A stretch of 64,000 nt of DNA from Gonium pectorale. Its lineage: Eukaryota > Chlorophyta > Chlorophyceae > Chlamydomonadales > Volvocaceae. The stretch is from NCBI GenBank assembly GCA_001584585.1, contig LSYV01000001.1, positions 415,119 through 479,118 of the forward strand. Direction: 5' to 3'. Below the pieces are notes generated by a model. That model was not told the origin of the DNA, did not search any database, and saw only the letters and a list, made by a program, of their open reading frames with translations. Positions 50,823-61,650 of the stretch are shown here, piece after piece. Both the position numbers and the translations under genes were made by a program. The number at the start of each line of letters is the position of its first letter. Positions within the stretch are counted from its first letter, which is position 1.

Positions 50823-53800
50823 ATGAGAATGGGGAAACCCCTAAAGCGACAGAATGAGTTGGGGACCCCGGGAACTCGGAAGGCGTGCAAGCAGAAGGCG
50901 ACAAATGGCAAACGCCACAAGCAGATGAGCCTCACTCCTTTCCTGAAGACCCCTCACATGGAGGTCAGCGCGCGGTCAAATAGGCCACTGTTGAAATGGG
51001 GTCTGGTTAAAAACAGGACCGGTCCTTAATTCATTGATGGACATCAGGTATATGCTGGTCTGCAGGAGACGGGAGCCGCGCAAGGGGGAGACACGACAAT
51101 TCAGAAGAAAATTGAGCTTCTCAAGCTGAGGACGCATGAGGTGAGTTGCCTTTTGCAGCCGCTGGCAAGCGCAGCGTGAGGCTAAAGCAGCTTGGCCCTT
51201 CGTCTTGGCCGTGCAGAAGCTACGGCCTGTGCCCGCGACGGAGGAGCTGACGCAGGGGCGACCAGCTGTGCCGGGTAAGTGCTTCGGCGCATTGAAGGCG
51301 ACGGAGCCGGACAGCGCTGCAGGGCACGCTCCTTCCCTGTGGTCCGCCCCCCAGAGGCAGCAGCACCGGAGTCCCCATGCTGCAGTGATGACTTCATCAT
51401 CTCCATGAGCCAGACGTATGAGCGGACGCGGCCGGAGCCCTGCAGCGCATCCGGGAAGGACACAGCTGAGGTGCGCACGCCCCAAGGCTCTGCGGTAGAA
51501 TAGTGACGAAACCCGCGAGGAAGGGCACAGTGCAGTAGCGCAGTGGGACGCCGCCCAAAAAAGCGCGATGGGAAGACGTATTGCGAGCGGGGTAGGTTGG
51601 AGGCAATGCCGCTCACCGCATACGCAGTGGTGACGCCGCATTAGCTATCTTGCGGGCCTGCTGCAGCTTCCCTAAAGATAGCCGGGCCCCCTACAGGACG
51701 AGGAGCTGTCTCAGCACCGTACCCAGCAATACTTCGCCACCCAGTCAACGCAGCTGTACCACCTCCACCAGCGGCAGCTCATGGCCTCGGCTGCCTGTGC
51801 CGGGGCGACGGCGCAGGGCACGGCCGAGGACGAGGTGGCGGCTACATGCACGGTTGCGCCGGCTGCAGAGGAGTGTCTGACAGCGGAGGCGCTTGGCAGC
51901 GACGGCGAGCACGTTGCTGCGATGCTCTTGCCCCCGGACGTTGGGTTGGAGGGCCAAGCATCCAGCCAACCACAAAACCCGGCGGAGCGCGCGGATGACC
52001 TGCGAGATGCGGCAGGCCTCAGCAGCACGCTGCTTGCGCCGCGCGAGTCCCTGGACTTCTTGTGCCAGCCAAACATCTTGCTGCCTTCCGTGTCCACTGG
52101 CCCCGCCTTGACGCCCGAGCTGCCGGGCTACTGCGGAGGGCCGCATGGGGCGGCTGACGTGCTGGACGATGGTGCCACGCCGCCCGTCCAAGTTGGGGTG
52201 CCCGTGTTTCCCATCTTTAACCCGCAAAGGACGAGACGGGTAAGACCTGCGCCGTAGCAAGTCACGTTTCAGGAGCAAAGAGCATCGTGGTGTCCATTCA
52301 GTATAATGTATGCTGTGGACCCTTGTTCATGCGTGCTTGGGCACTGCGCTCCTTGGAAGTGGTCATAGGCACTTGAGAGCCTCGAGATGTCATCCTCTCT
52401 CCTGTTCTTGAGGTGCATAAAGCCCGGCCCTACTCTAGTGTAGATAAGCTGCGCGGCTGCATTTGGCCACGTTTGTTCGCCTTCCCTTCGGTACATTCTG
52501 AGCAAGCCAAGAACACCAGAGTGCTGCATGTGCCATCTTGCCACTCGTAGCGGCCTGTGTACCTGGTGCGGCATGGAGAGTCTGAGTACAACCTCGCCAG
52601 CATGCGCCGCCGGGGCTTTGGGGAGCCTTGCGACATATTTGATGCCCGTCTCACGCCCAGGGGGGAAAAGCAGGTGTGTGTTATGTATGCGTTATGGTAT
52701 GCTCAAAACAGGTGTGTGTGTGCGTCCATGGACTGCGACTGTTTCGACAATGCGTTGGCTGCTCTTCTGCCGTATGGGATTCTTGCAGGCGTTCGGGCCA
52801 ACCTTCCTGACTGTTCTGGGGCTTTGCCTACACTGCCGATACACCTCGACAATGCAACCCTGTCCGCAGGCGCGCAGCTTGCGGCCGCAGGTGCTGGAGT
52901 TGATGCAGCAGCACGGCGACCCCCTCTTTGTAATTTCGCCCCTCTCTCGGGCCATCGAGACCTTCCTGCACATGCTGCCGGACCCAGAGCGGCTGAGCGT
53001 GGGCATGCAGGGGCTGCAGGTGGGACAGAACCAACCGCCGGTGGCGTCTACGTCTGCCACTGCATCGTCCACGGCCCCCAGCCTGTGCGGATCATCGCTG
53101 CTGGGGAAGCCCCTCAACGTGGTGGTGTCATCGTAAGTATGTCCCGGGCCTGGGCACCAGGGCCTTCTGCGGTAACCGCCAACGCATGCGATTATCTGGG
53201 GCATGTCGGCATGCGCCTTGTGCGCCACTGCGCGCACTACCACTTGTCTGAGTGATTCAAGTAGCTACCCTTCAGGGTCGGCCTTGCCCTGTCGGCAACT
53301 ATTGATACATTCCCTCTCTCTTCGCGATATGAGGTGCTTTTTCGCTTTAACGGACCTGGCCGGGGTGGATTCGTGGGTCGTGCCGGCGCCGCTTCAAGTG
53401 CACCGTTCACTTGCACTCTGCAGACCTTTCGGTGGTCCCTCCCTCGCAGATCCCTTGCGGAGTTCCTGCTGACGACGGGCGACATTGGACGGCCTCGCTC
53501 CGTGCTCATAGATGCGTATCCGCAGGTTAGAGCCGAGGAGTGCAAACCTGGGTCCAGCACCACCTGGTTGGCAAGTCTTTTGTGTTTGGAGCTGGCAGGT
53601 GGAATTGCCCCACTTTCGGGGTACCAGAGTCGATTGCTTGACGCAGCAGCTTCTGACCTTTTCCTGCAGCTTTCCGAGCCGCTGAAGAGGGGCCTTGAGA
53701 AGGAGCGCTGGTGGTACGAGAACGCGCAGAAGGGGCCCAATGACGCCATCACCAAGGTCCTCACCTGTCGGGAACCGGACAAGGTGTCCAAAGTGAGTCG

Positions 53801-54121
53801 TAATCTCTGCCGTGTCGTACACATCCTGCTGCTCGTCTCTGTGCTGGGGCGTCTTGAGCACTTTGCGTCCGGCTTCGCGCCTGCCTGTTCTGCTGCACCA
53901 TAGTGTCCTCATCCGCACTGCCTCCCGGACCTGCTGCTGGTGCTTACCACTGAACCTGCGCCGGGTTTCGTTCGCAGGCGCGCGTAGACCGCTTCCGACA
54001 CTTCCTGCTGTCGGAGCCGCACCGGCCCATCGTGGTGGTGGGCCACGCCAACTTCTTCAAGACGCTCACGCACGACAGCTGTTACATGAAAAACTGCCAG
54101 ATCGTCACGTGGGCGCCCTAG
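50823..54121 (+). CDS. Histidine-phosphatase (phosphoglycerate mutase-like) protein with long N-terminal extension
   Basis: Predicted 553 residues, ten exons: 50823-50963, 51066-51140, 51217-51274, 51355-51470, 51697-52239, 52551-52673, 52870-53132, 53450-53525, 53670-53792, 53978-54121. The catalytic domain begins at exon 6: PVYLVRHGESEYN (phosphohistidine RHG), ARLTPRGEKQ, PLFVISPLSRAIET, LLTTGDIGRPRSVL, RWWYENAQKGPN and finally PIVVVGHANFFKTLTHDS (second catalytic His). Exons 1-5 (about 310 residues) add a basic, low-complexity region without known domain; exon 1 is Lys-rich (RKACKQKATNGKRHKQM). The substrate cannot be told: members act on sugar phosphates, inositol phosphates or proteins. 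The start at 50823 is the first in-frame Met; 50829 is an alternative. The first four exon limits are less certain than those of the domain. Confidence 0.88.
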
Positions 54122-54307
54122 CCTGGGTCCCGCCCCTTTCGGAAGCAGCAGGCAGCGCGTGAGCCTGCGGAGGTTGTGTACGGCAATGCTGTTAATGCGC
54201 GGCTCAGCCGCTGAGCTATCTGGGGCACCTGCTATCGGGGTGCACCCTGCTTGCTGCAGGGCCCCGAAGGGATGCCCAGGAGTTATGCAACAGAACAACA
54301 GCAGGCT
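54122..54307. other. 3' flank of the histidine-phosphatase gene
   Basis: Nothing recognised besides presumed 3' UTR. Confidence 0.4.
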
Positions 54308-54440
54308 AGTGTTCGTGTTGAAAAGGAAAACGCATACGACGAGCGTAAGCGCGAAAGGGATGGCGTCGGTGTAGGACCCAGCTCCAGAGGCAATCGAAGG
54401 GGCGATGTCCCTGCATGTTAGTTCGGCGGCGACCACCGCT
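54308..54440 (+). repeat. Repeat D, uninterrupted copy
   Basis: GAAAACGCATACGACGAGCG, TAAGCGCGAAAGGGATGGCG, GTAGGACCCAGCTCCAGAGG, GATGTCCCTGCATGTTAGTT: reference for the empty site used at 34218-34291. Confidence 0.85.
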
Positions 54441-56490
54441 AGTGTTCGTGTCTGCAGCGCTGAGTATGCGCACTAGAATGACCCAGCCACATCAGTGATT
54501 AGCCATGGTCCTGCTGTCCTGCTGCAGAAACAAGCCATGTCTCATTGCGGGACACAAGCAATGTTGCATTACGGTGTGAACTGCCACATGAGTCTTTCTT
54601 ACATGCATTGTCAACTTCTTCCTCACTAATGTAACGGGCGTCATTTGTTCTTTATTGTTGTTTGCATTTCAAGTCGGGGCTTTCTGGCGATACTTGATGC
54701 GGGTCGAAGCTGGGGTGTGTATGCGGAGGTGGGGGAGGCTGACCTGTGAAGGTAAAGTGGACACGCTTACATGTGCGGGATGTTCGCCCGCAGAAGCGCT
54801 CAGCCTGGCGCCCTTAGACCCGGTAGCAACGGCGGCAGTATTGAAGCTGGAAACATCGCATCCTTCGGGTGTATATGACCGTTGAGGTAGCCTACCCTGG
54901 ATCTGTGTTATTTATTTTGTTGCCAACATACAGTTACATTTTGACGCGACTTGCCACGCCGGCAGCCCCACATTACATGCGCTTTGTACAATTCAATGTG
55001 AAGCAGAGCCTTCAGGGTTTCCTCTAAGTAACATCGGCCTCGCTCCTACAGTGCGAACGCCTTCATCACAAGAATCCTGCTTAGCTTCCTAGATCGCATT
55101 GGGCATGCGAAATTGACATTCTGCAATGAAAGTTTCATGCTCAAGTTCAGCGACACACGAAATATGGAAAGCTGCAGAGAAAGAGGGAGCTCGCTATTCG
55201 CCAACCACGCCAGCTGCTTTGAAGAGCGGCCAACGCAAACAAGGGCCGGATTTTGCCGTGCGGTGGCAACAGGGCTGGCTGGATGCCGGCCTACTCAAAC
55301 TCACGCTCAAACCCTAGTATGTTCCAAGCTTCCAGCCGTACACGGTCCACCTCCTTAGACTTCAATAAAAGCCTCCGCTGCCTACCTCTGCCCACGGGCC
55401 ACGGCCTGGCGGCCAGCTCCTACTTCACGATCGCCGGTTCGCCGCGGCCGTTCAGCACAGTAATCAACTACCCGCCAAGGTGGAAGGCCCATGCGGACAG
55501 AACCCAAACACGCACGGGCGCTCGGGCGGGGCCCAGCGAGCAGTGACGGGGCGCGCCCGCCCGCCCGCCCACGGCCGCCCGCCCGCCCATGCGTGTCGTC
55601 AGCGACCGCCCAAACCACTCCCACAACAATCTAGCCAGCAGCCGCAGGGGATGCACAGGCCGCGATGAACGCTGCAATGGGGGAGCCCACCTTTGCGGTC
55701 ATACTCACTGCGGGCAAACACGGCGCTGCGAACGCGACACCCGGTGGCCATGACGCCCTGGGCAGCTGTCCTATAAGAGAGAAAGCTGCACAGAAAGAGG
55801 GAGTGTTCTCTCTGTGACGGGGTGGCTCTGCGCCTTTGCATCGCCTGCCTCGCCCCGTGCCAGCCCACACTTTAACGCCGCGCCTTTGGGCTTGTACGTC
55901 TGTAGGGGTGGCTGCATAATCCTTTGCAACTACTAACTTGCCGCTCATGCGGCGCGCACCATTGGATACGACACTCGCGCGCTACTCTTGGCGGCCTAGG
56001 ATGCGCTACATTGCGGTAGGCGGGGCGGCAGTTACTGTTGCCACCTGACGGGCTGCCACAGGTAGGGTGGGGTAGGGTAGGGTGCCACCGAGTCCGCTCG
56101 GCCGGCAGGCGCAGCTCACGCGCCCCACCCTGGGGACACCAGCGTAGGACCCGCTGCCGTAGCAAGTATGACCCGCTGCCGTACCCGGGCCCCTCCACCT
56201 CGCCCGTGCGGACTACCGCCCTTCTCTCTCCTGCCAGTCCATTGGCGGCCAACTACGGGGACGGGAGTGCTATGGCCTGCTTCATCCACATGCCCGCGAC
56301 TGCTTCGAGCGCAGACGGTACCTGACTCCATGTTTCTGTCGTCCATTCCAGGTCTGTATTACGCCAATCGGCGGTTCGGGGGTGCGGGCGGGGCGCCCCG
56401 CGAATGGTAACCGCTGGCCGCCGATGGACTGGTCACCTCGTCGACGACCGCTCACCGGAACCTCACACCCTCTACTTTTAGTCAGGTAAC
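54441..56490. other. No gene; family-A fragments at 54845 (-), 55155 (+), 55685 (+), 55780 (+), 55880 (-)
   Basis: Several truncated family-A pieces (GGAAACATCGCATCCTTCGG; AGCTGCAGAGAAAGAGGGAG; AAGCTGCACAGAAAGAGGGA). GC-rich stretch CGCCCGCCCGCCCACGG near 55553. Nothing protein-coding is recognised. Confidence 0.5.
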
Positions 56491-56494
56491 TGTT

Positions 56495-56640
56495 CTGGTG
56501 ACACACCGGGAGGGCCCGTCTGCTCGTATACCTCGCCCGCCATGCCCTGTACTCGGCGCCCTGCTGGAAACATCACACCCTCGGGTGTGTATGTCCGTAG
56601 AGGCTGCCTTCCCTGTTTCTGGTTCTGTATTTTTACCAGC
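56495..56640 (-). repeat. Family-B repeat, full-length minus copy
   Basis: TGACACACCGGGAGGGCCCG, TCTGCTCGTATACCTCGCCC, CATCACACCCTCGGGTGTGT, ATGTCCGTAGAGGCTGCCTT, CCCTGTTTCTGGTTCTG: complete block order of family B. Confidence 0.9.
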
Positions 56641-57896
56641 GGCGGCGCCGCTGCCCGCCGCGCTCCTGAGCCCTCCATCTGGAGGCGCTATCAAATGATA
56701 CCCATTACATGTGTAGGGCATACAGTTTACCAAAGTGGGTCGCTGGGAGCACTCGTATCGTATGGGTAGGCGGGGCATTCCAGGCTTTTCGGCCAGCACG
56801 CTCCGGAGCAGTCGACTCGGTACGCCGTACTGAAGTGTAGCTTTCTAGGGTGAATCTTCCCCCGCCGTACGCACACCCTGCCACGCAAGCACACAAACCG
56901 TCAAGGTGCATAGCAGCCTATGCCGACTGTACATTTCCAACTGCTGTGCCCTTTCTCGCCCGCCTCCGCATCGCCTACCTGCAGGGTTGCAATGTCCCCT
57001 CGGAGACGGGTGAAGAAAGGTTACGCAATGCCCATGGGACCTTTCGTCGAAGCCTACCCTGCGAGCGGAATCCTTCGTTTGCCCCATAGCGCCCCATAGC
57101 CGGATATCCTCGCCAATGGTTTCTGGCGGTGCCGCGATCCGGCACACGATCTGGTCCCTAACGAACAAGAGGGAGGCCCCCAGCGCTCCTCCGTAAAGGG
57201 CCGCCACGGCGGCCAATCTTTCGTTTGTGGAACAGATGCAGCAAGGGCGGGAATAGCTGCTAGGGCGGGACGCTAGCCAAATAACTAATGGGAGGGCCCG
57301 TCGCCCTGCTTGCCTTGCCTTGCCCGCCTTGCCTTGTACCAACCCGCCCGCCGCAATGCTGGAAACGTTACGACTTTGGGTGTGCACGTAGATTTCTTCT
57401 TTCTTTTGTACGACCATCGGGACTGGCACCCTCCCTCTGCAGCTTCAAGTGTGCAAATGCAGCGTTTATCCGGGATGCAAGGTCTGCGGAGCAAGCGCTC
57501 CGGCAACCGTGCGCCGGAAGTAGATCAGGGGCTCCTGAACGGGGCGCCGTCGACGCACCAAAGCAAGGCGGCGCATTTGCAGGTGCACCGGAACCGTGCT
57601 CGCCCACCACCACGCCCACAATCGCCGTTTTCCGATATATTCCTGGACAATACCGGCCACCCCTCCTCACCATGCCCTATTTCACAAGGCCAGTACTGCG
57701 GGCTCACAGTCCGCAAGCAACTTAGACCTTGAAGTGTAATGTACGGAGGTCTACTGGCCGTTTGGCTGCACTTACATCATCAACGGAGAAAGGGTATCCC
57801 ACAACATTCCTGTTTGAGATTCCGCCTACGCGTATGTATCTGCCTCGTCACCACGCACACGGCGGAGCAATTCGTGACTAGCTAGGAGCGACCAAC
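56641..57896. other. Intergenic; diverged family-A piece at about 57350-57410 (-)
   Basis: TGCTGGAAACGTTACGACTT and TGGGTGTGCACGTAGATTTC are a degraded minus-strand family-A core. The promoter of the ankyrin gene is expected at the right end. Confidence 0.4.
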
Positions 57897-59511
57897 ATGG
57901 GGAGTGGCTGCTGCAAGGCAGACGTAGAGCGCAATCCTGATGGCAGCTTGAAGGAGCCTCAGACGGAGGAGCAGGTGAAGAACGACCCCGCGGACCTACG
58001 CAAATGGGCCAAAGACGGGGACGCGGTGGAATTGGAGCGGCTGCTCAAACGCATGGAGATGAAAGCAATACGTAGCGGTGCAAAAAAGAGCGAGGGCCTC
58101 CCTGAAGAAGAAGGTGAGGCTTGCGCGGCGGGCGCGGCGGATTGTCCGCACACTAGCTGGACTCCCAAGCGGCTCCCGGCATACATAGATGTGATTGCAT
58201 TATCTTGCTTGGTAATGCTGGCTTCATGTACCATGCTGTTTTTTCCGCCCGCTGGGTCTTCGCTAGATAGGCAGCAGGGTCCGGCGGTAAGGAAGCCGCC
58301 ATACATGCATCATCCTTACTTTGTAGCTGCGCGTTTGGCATTGCAGTGCTGCTCATGTAGGGAAAATAGCTAAATGCACATGTATATTGCGTGCAATATA
58401 GGCCGTTTCATAGCCGGTTCGTTGTTGGCTGCTGGGAGATGCATTTCTCGCCTTGAATATCTTGAATTCGTCAACAAGGAAATCGAAAAGCATGCTTTGA
58501 CTCAGAGAATACCAAATTTAAGAGATGTAGATCTGTCATTCGCTGGCAGGCAGGATTTTGTAGGAGGGCTGGGCGCAGGGAAGAGTAGTCTTGTACTTGA
58601 TTGCTCGGGTACCGGTCCGTACGCGCTTGTCCGTTATTATACTTGGCCCCGCTCCCCCGCTGACATTGAGCACACCCAGTCCAAGCGACCAAGAAGCTGG
58701 CTCACGTGTCCTTAAATCCTACATAGCCCACGGCTTGAGTGCTGCGCCCTTGCGTCTCGATGCACTACGTGTACGGGTGCAACCGGCGGCGCGCACCAGC
58801 ACTATGCCCCATATCCGGCGTCTCCTTTCCATCACGGCTGTAGACAGCTGCTTGCAGCTTTGGGCCTCGCCCTCATGACTCCGCATTCTCCCCTTGCCAC
58901 CTACCTTTCCCCTGCCCCACTTCTCTCCCCCGACCTGCGGTGCCCCACCCCACCCCACCCAGGCAACACCGCGCTCCACTTCGCCGCATCCCGAGGATCA
59001 CTATCTTGCTGCGAGTTGCTCGTTCAATACGGCGCCGCTTCCAACTGCCGCAATGCCAAGGGCGCCACACCACTGCATCTGGCGCTGGAGGCCGGTCGGA
59101 AGCACGTCGCTGCCTTCCTTTTGGAGCACGCGGCCGACATCAACATGCAGGGTGAGGCGAGGGGGCGCGGATGGGCTGCGTAAAGAGCAAGCGCCGACCT
59201 AGTCGGGGCGTGCGGGGGCTGTTGGCTGCTGCGCCCCCTGCGCCCCCTGCTGCTGCACCTCTCGCCGCGCGAGCCTTGGGACCATCCAGGCCGCACGCCC
59301 ACGCCCACGCCCACGCCCACGCCCACGCCCACGCCCACGCCCACGCCCACGCCCACGCCCACGCCCACGCCCACGCCCACGCCCACGCCCACGCCCACGC
59401 CCACGCCCACGCCCACGCCCACGCCCACGCCCACGCCCACGCCCACGCCCACGCCCACGCCCACGCCCACGCCCACGCCCACGCCCACGCCCACGCCCAC
59501 GCCCACGCCCA

Positions 59512-59546
<35 letters not shown>

Positions 59547-60608
59547 ACGCCCACGCCCACGCCCACGCCCACGCCCGCGCCCGCGCCCACGCCCACGCCC
59601 ACGCCCACGCCCACGCCCACGCCCACGCCCACGCCCACTCCGTGCACGAAAACAAGTCAATTCTGCAGAGCAAGAGAGAGGGGGATCCCGCCTCTGCGGA
59701 CGTTTCCAGTAGTGCGGGCGGGTACAAAACCAAGCAGGTGAAGGGGACGTCCCTCCCGCGGCTCCCGCCCCCCTAGCCCCCCTCGTACGCACGCACGGGT
59801 CGCTGGTCGGCCCACGCCGCAACACGTCATCGCGGCCGCTCACCAGTGGGCCCGGTCCCCTGCCATTCGCGCTTGTCCCCTGTCGGCCGCAACCCCCGCT
59901 GACCCCCGCCCGGAATCGGCGGGCGCCTAAGTCCCTGAGTCCCTACGTCCCTACGTCCCTACGTCCCTACGTCCCTACGTCCCTACGTCCCTACGTCCCT
60001 ACGTCCCTGCATCTACCACCGCTCCACCGCGCCGACCCCAGGCGCGCCTGCAGGACCCAACCGCCGCCGGCACCCGCCTTGTGGCACCTCACGGGACCGC
60101 CTTCTGCTGCACCTTCCCGCCCTTCTCCTCCCCGCCACACCCGCCAGTGCCTCCACCCACGCCGATGCCGCCTACTCCAACCACACACTTGCTGGCCCCA
60201 CGCCCTGAACCGTCGTCGTTTACTCCAAGCTCATTGTTCCTCCACGCCCTCGTGCCTGCAGACTCCTCCGGCTGCAGCCCCCTCCTGTGCAGCATGCTGT
60301 CGGGCCGGAGGCGACTGACCGCCTGGCTGCTGGCCCGCTGCGGCGCCACGCTCCGGGCTGCCGCCACCGATAAGTCGGGGCTGGGGCCCGTCACGCTGGC
60401 GGCGCGGCACGGCTGGTGGGACCTGATGGAGCAGCTCTTGGGCTTGGTTGCGGACACGGCGACTGTGAGTAGTAATGCAAGGCCGAGGGGGGAGGACAAG
60501 TGTAGGGGCCGGTGCCGTACAACCTTGAGTGAACGGGATGGATTGCTACGGGATGCATGGCTGGCGGCACGGGCCTTGCGCGCCGCGGGCCCGGCCCACC
60601 GGCGCACC

Positions 60609-60656
<48 letters not shown>

Positions 60657-61588
60657 CACGCGTTGGCCGTGAGGGCGGCAGCAGCGGCATCGGGGCGGGG
60701 GAGGGGCGGGGGAGGGGCGGGGGAGGGGCGAGTGCGACCGTGCGTGGGTGTGTTCTGTGGGCGTGACAGCGTGTCCAAGCAGGTCTAAGAAACGATGGCG
60801 AGCAAGGAACGACCCAGCCAGCCAGCCAGCCAGCCAGCCAGCCTGCCAGCCAGCCAGCCAGCCAGCCGGCAGCCCGTGGGCCCTCCGCCCGCCCTCCGCC
60901 CGAACCGTGCGTGCGATGGGTGCGATGGGTGCATGCACGCGGTGGGCGAGGGGGGACCCGCGGGTCGCTCGGCGGCCTACCTGGGAACAGGAATTCAAGC
61001 ACACTATGTGCCGCCGGGTTAATGGGTATGTGTGTGCATATTGCATCAAGAAGGGACATGCGTGTCGTCGCCGGCGGGCTGCTGCTTTTGCTTCTGCTTC
61101 CACTACTGTCGCCTGCGGCCCGTTTCGTGCGCGCACGTGCGCTCGCCGCCCCCCGCCCCCCGCCCCCCGCCCCCCAGCAGCCCGTTGCACCACCTACTGG
61201 CGGCCGCGGCCATCCTGCCCTCCTCTTGCGCTCAGCTGAGCACACACGCCCCTGTTCCATCCATCCGTGCTTGCGCGCTGGTGTCCAGGTGCTCAATACG
61301 CGCAGCAAGGAGGGCGAGACGGCCCTGGGCTGGGTGCTCAAGTACGGGGCCGCGGGGCTGCTGGCCGGCGAGGAGCTGCTGCGGCTGGTGTCGCTGCTGC
61401 TGGAGCGGGGGTCCAGCCCGGTGCTGCCGCTGTTCCGGGAGCAGGTGGGTCATATGGGCATGCGAGCGAGATGCGCCCGGAGGTGGTGGGGGTGGGGGTG
61501 GGGGTGGGGGTGGGGGTGGGGGTGGGGGTGGGGGTGGGGGTGGCGCATCAGGCGGGTTGATGGGGCAGCCGTGCACCGCTGATAGCGC

Positions 61589-61650
<62 letters not shown>

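Noticed and set aside
59024..59843. 200-codon frames of Ala-His, Ala-Trp, Gly-Val and Arg-Gly repeats
   Set aside because: All are readings of the CCCACG array inside an intron; period six keeps every frame open.
59931..60009. CRISPR-like regular array
   Set aside because: Head-to-tail octamers without spacers; a simple tandem repeat in a eukaryotic intron.
60089..60778. Frames with poly-Leu, poly-Gln and poly-Ser runs
   Set aside because: Produced by the CTG array in an intron; they are not joined to ankyrin exons by usable splice sites.
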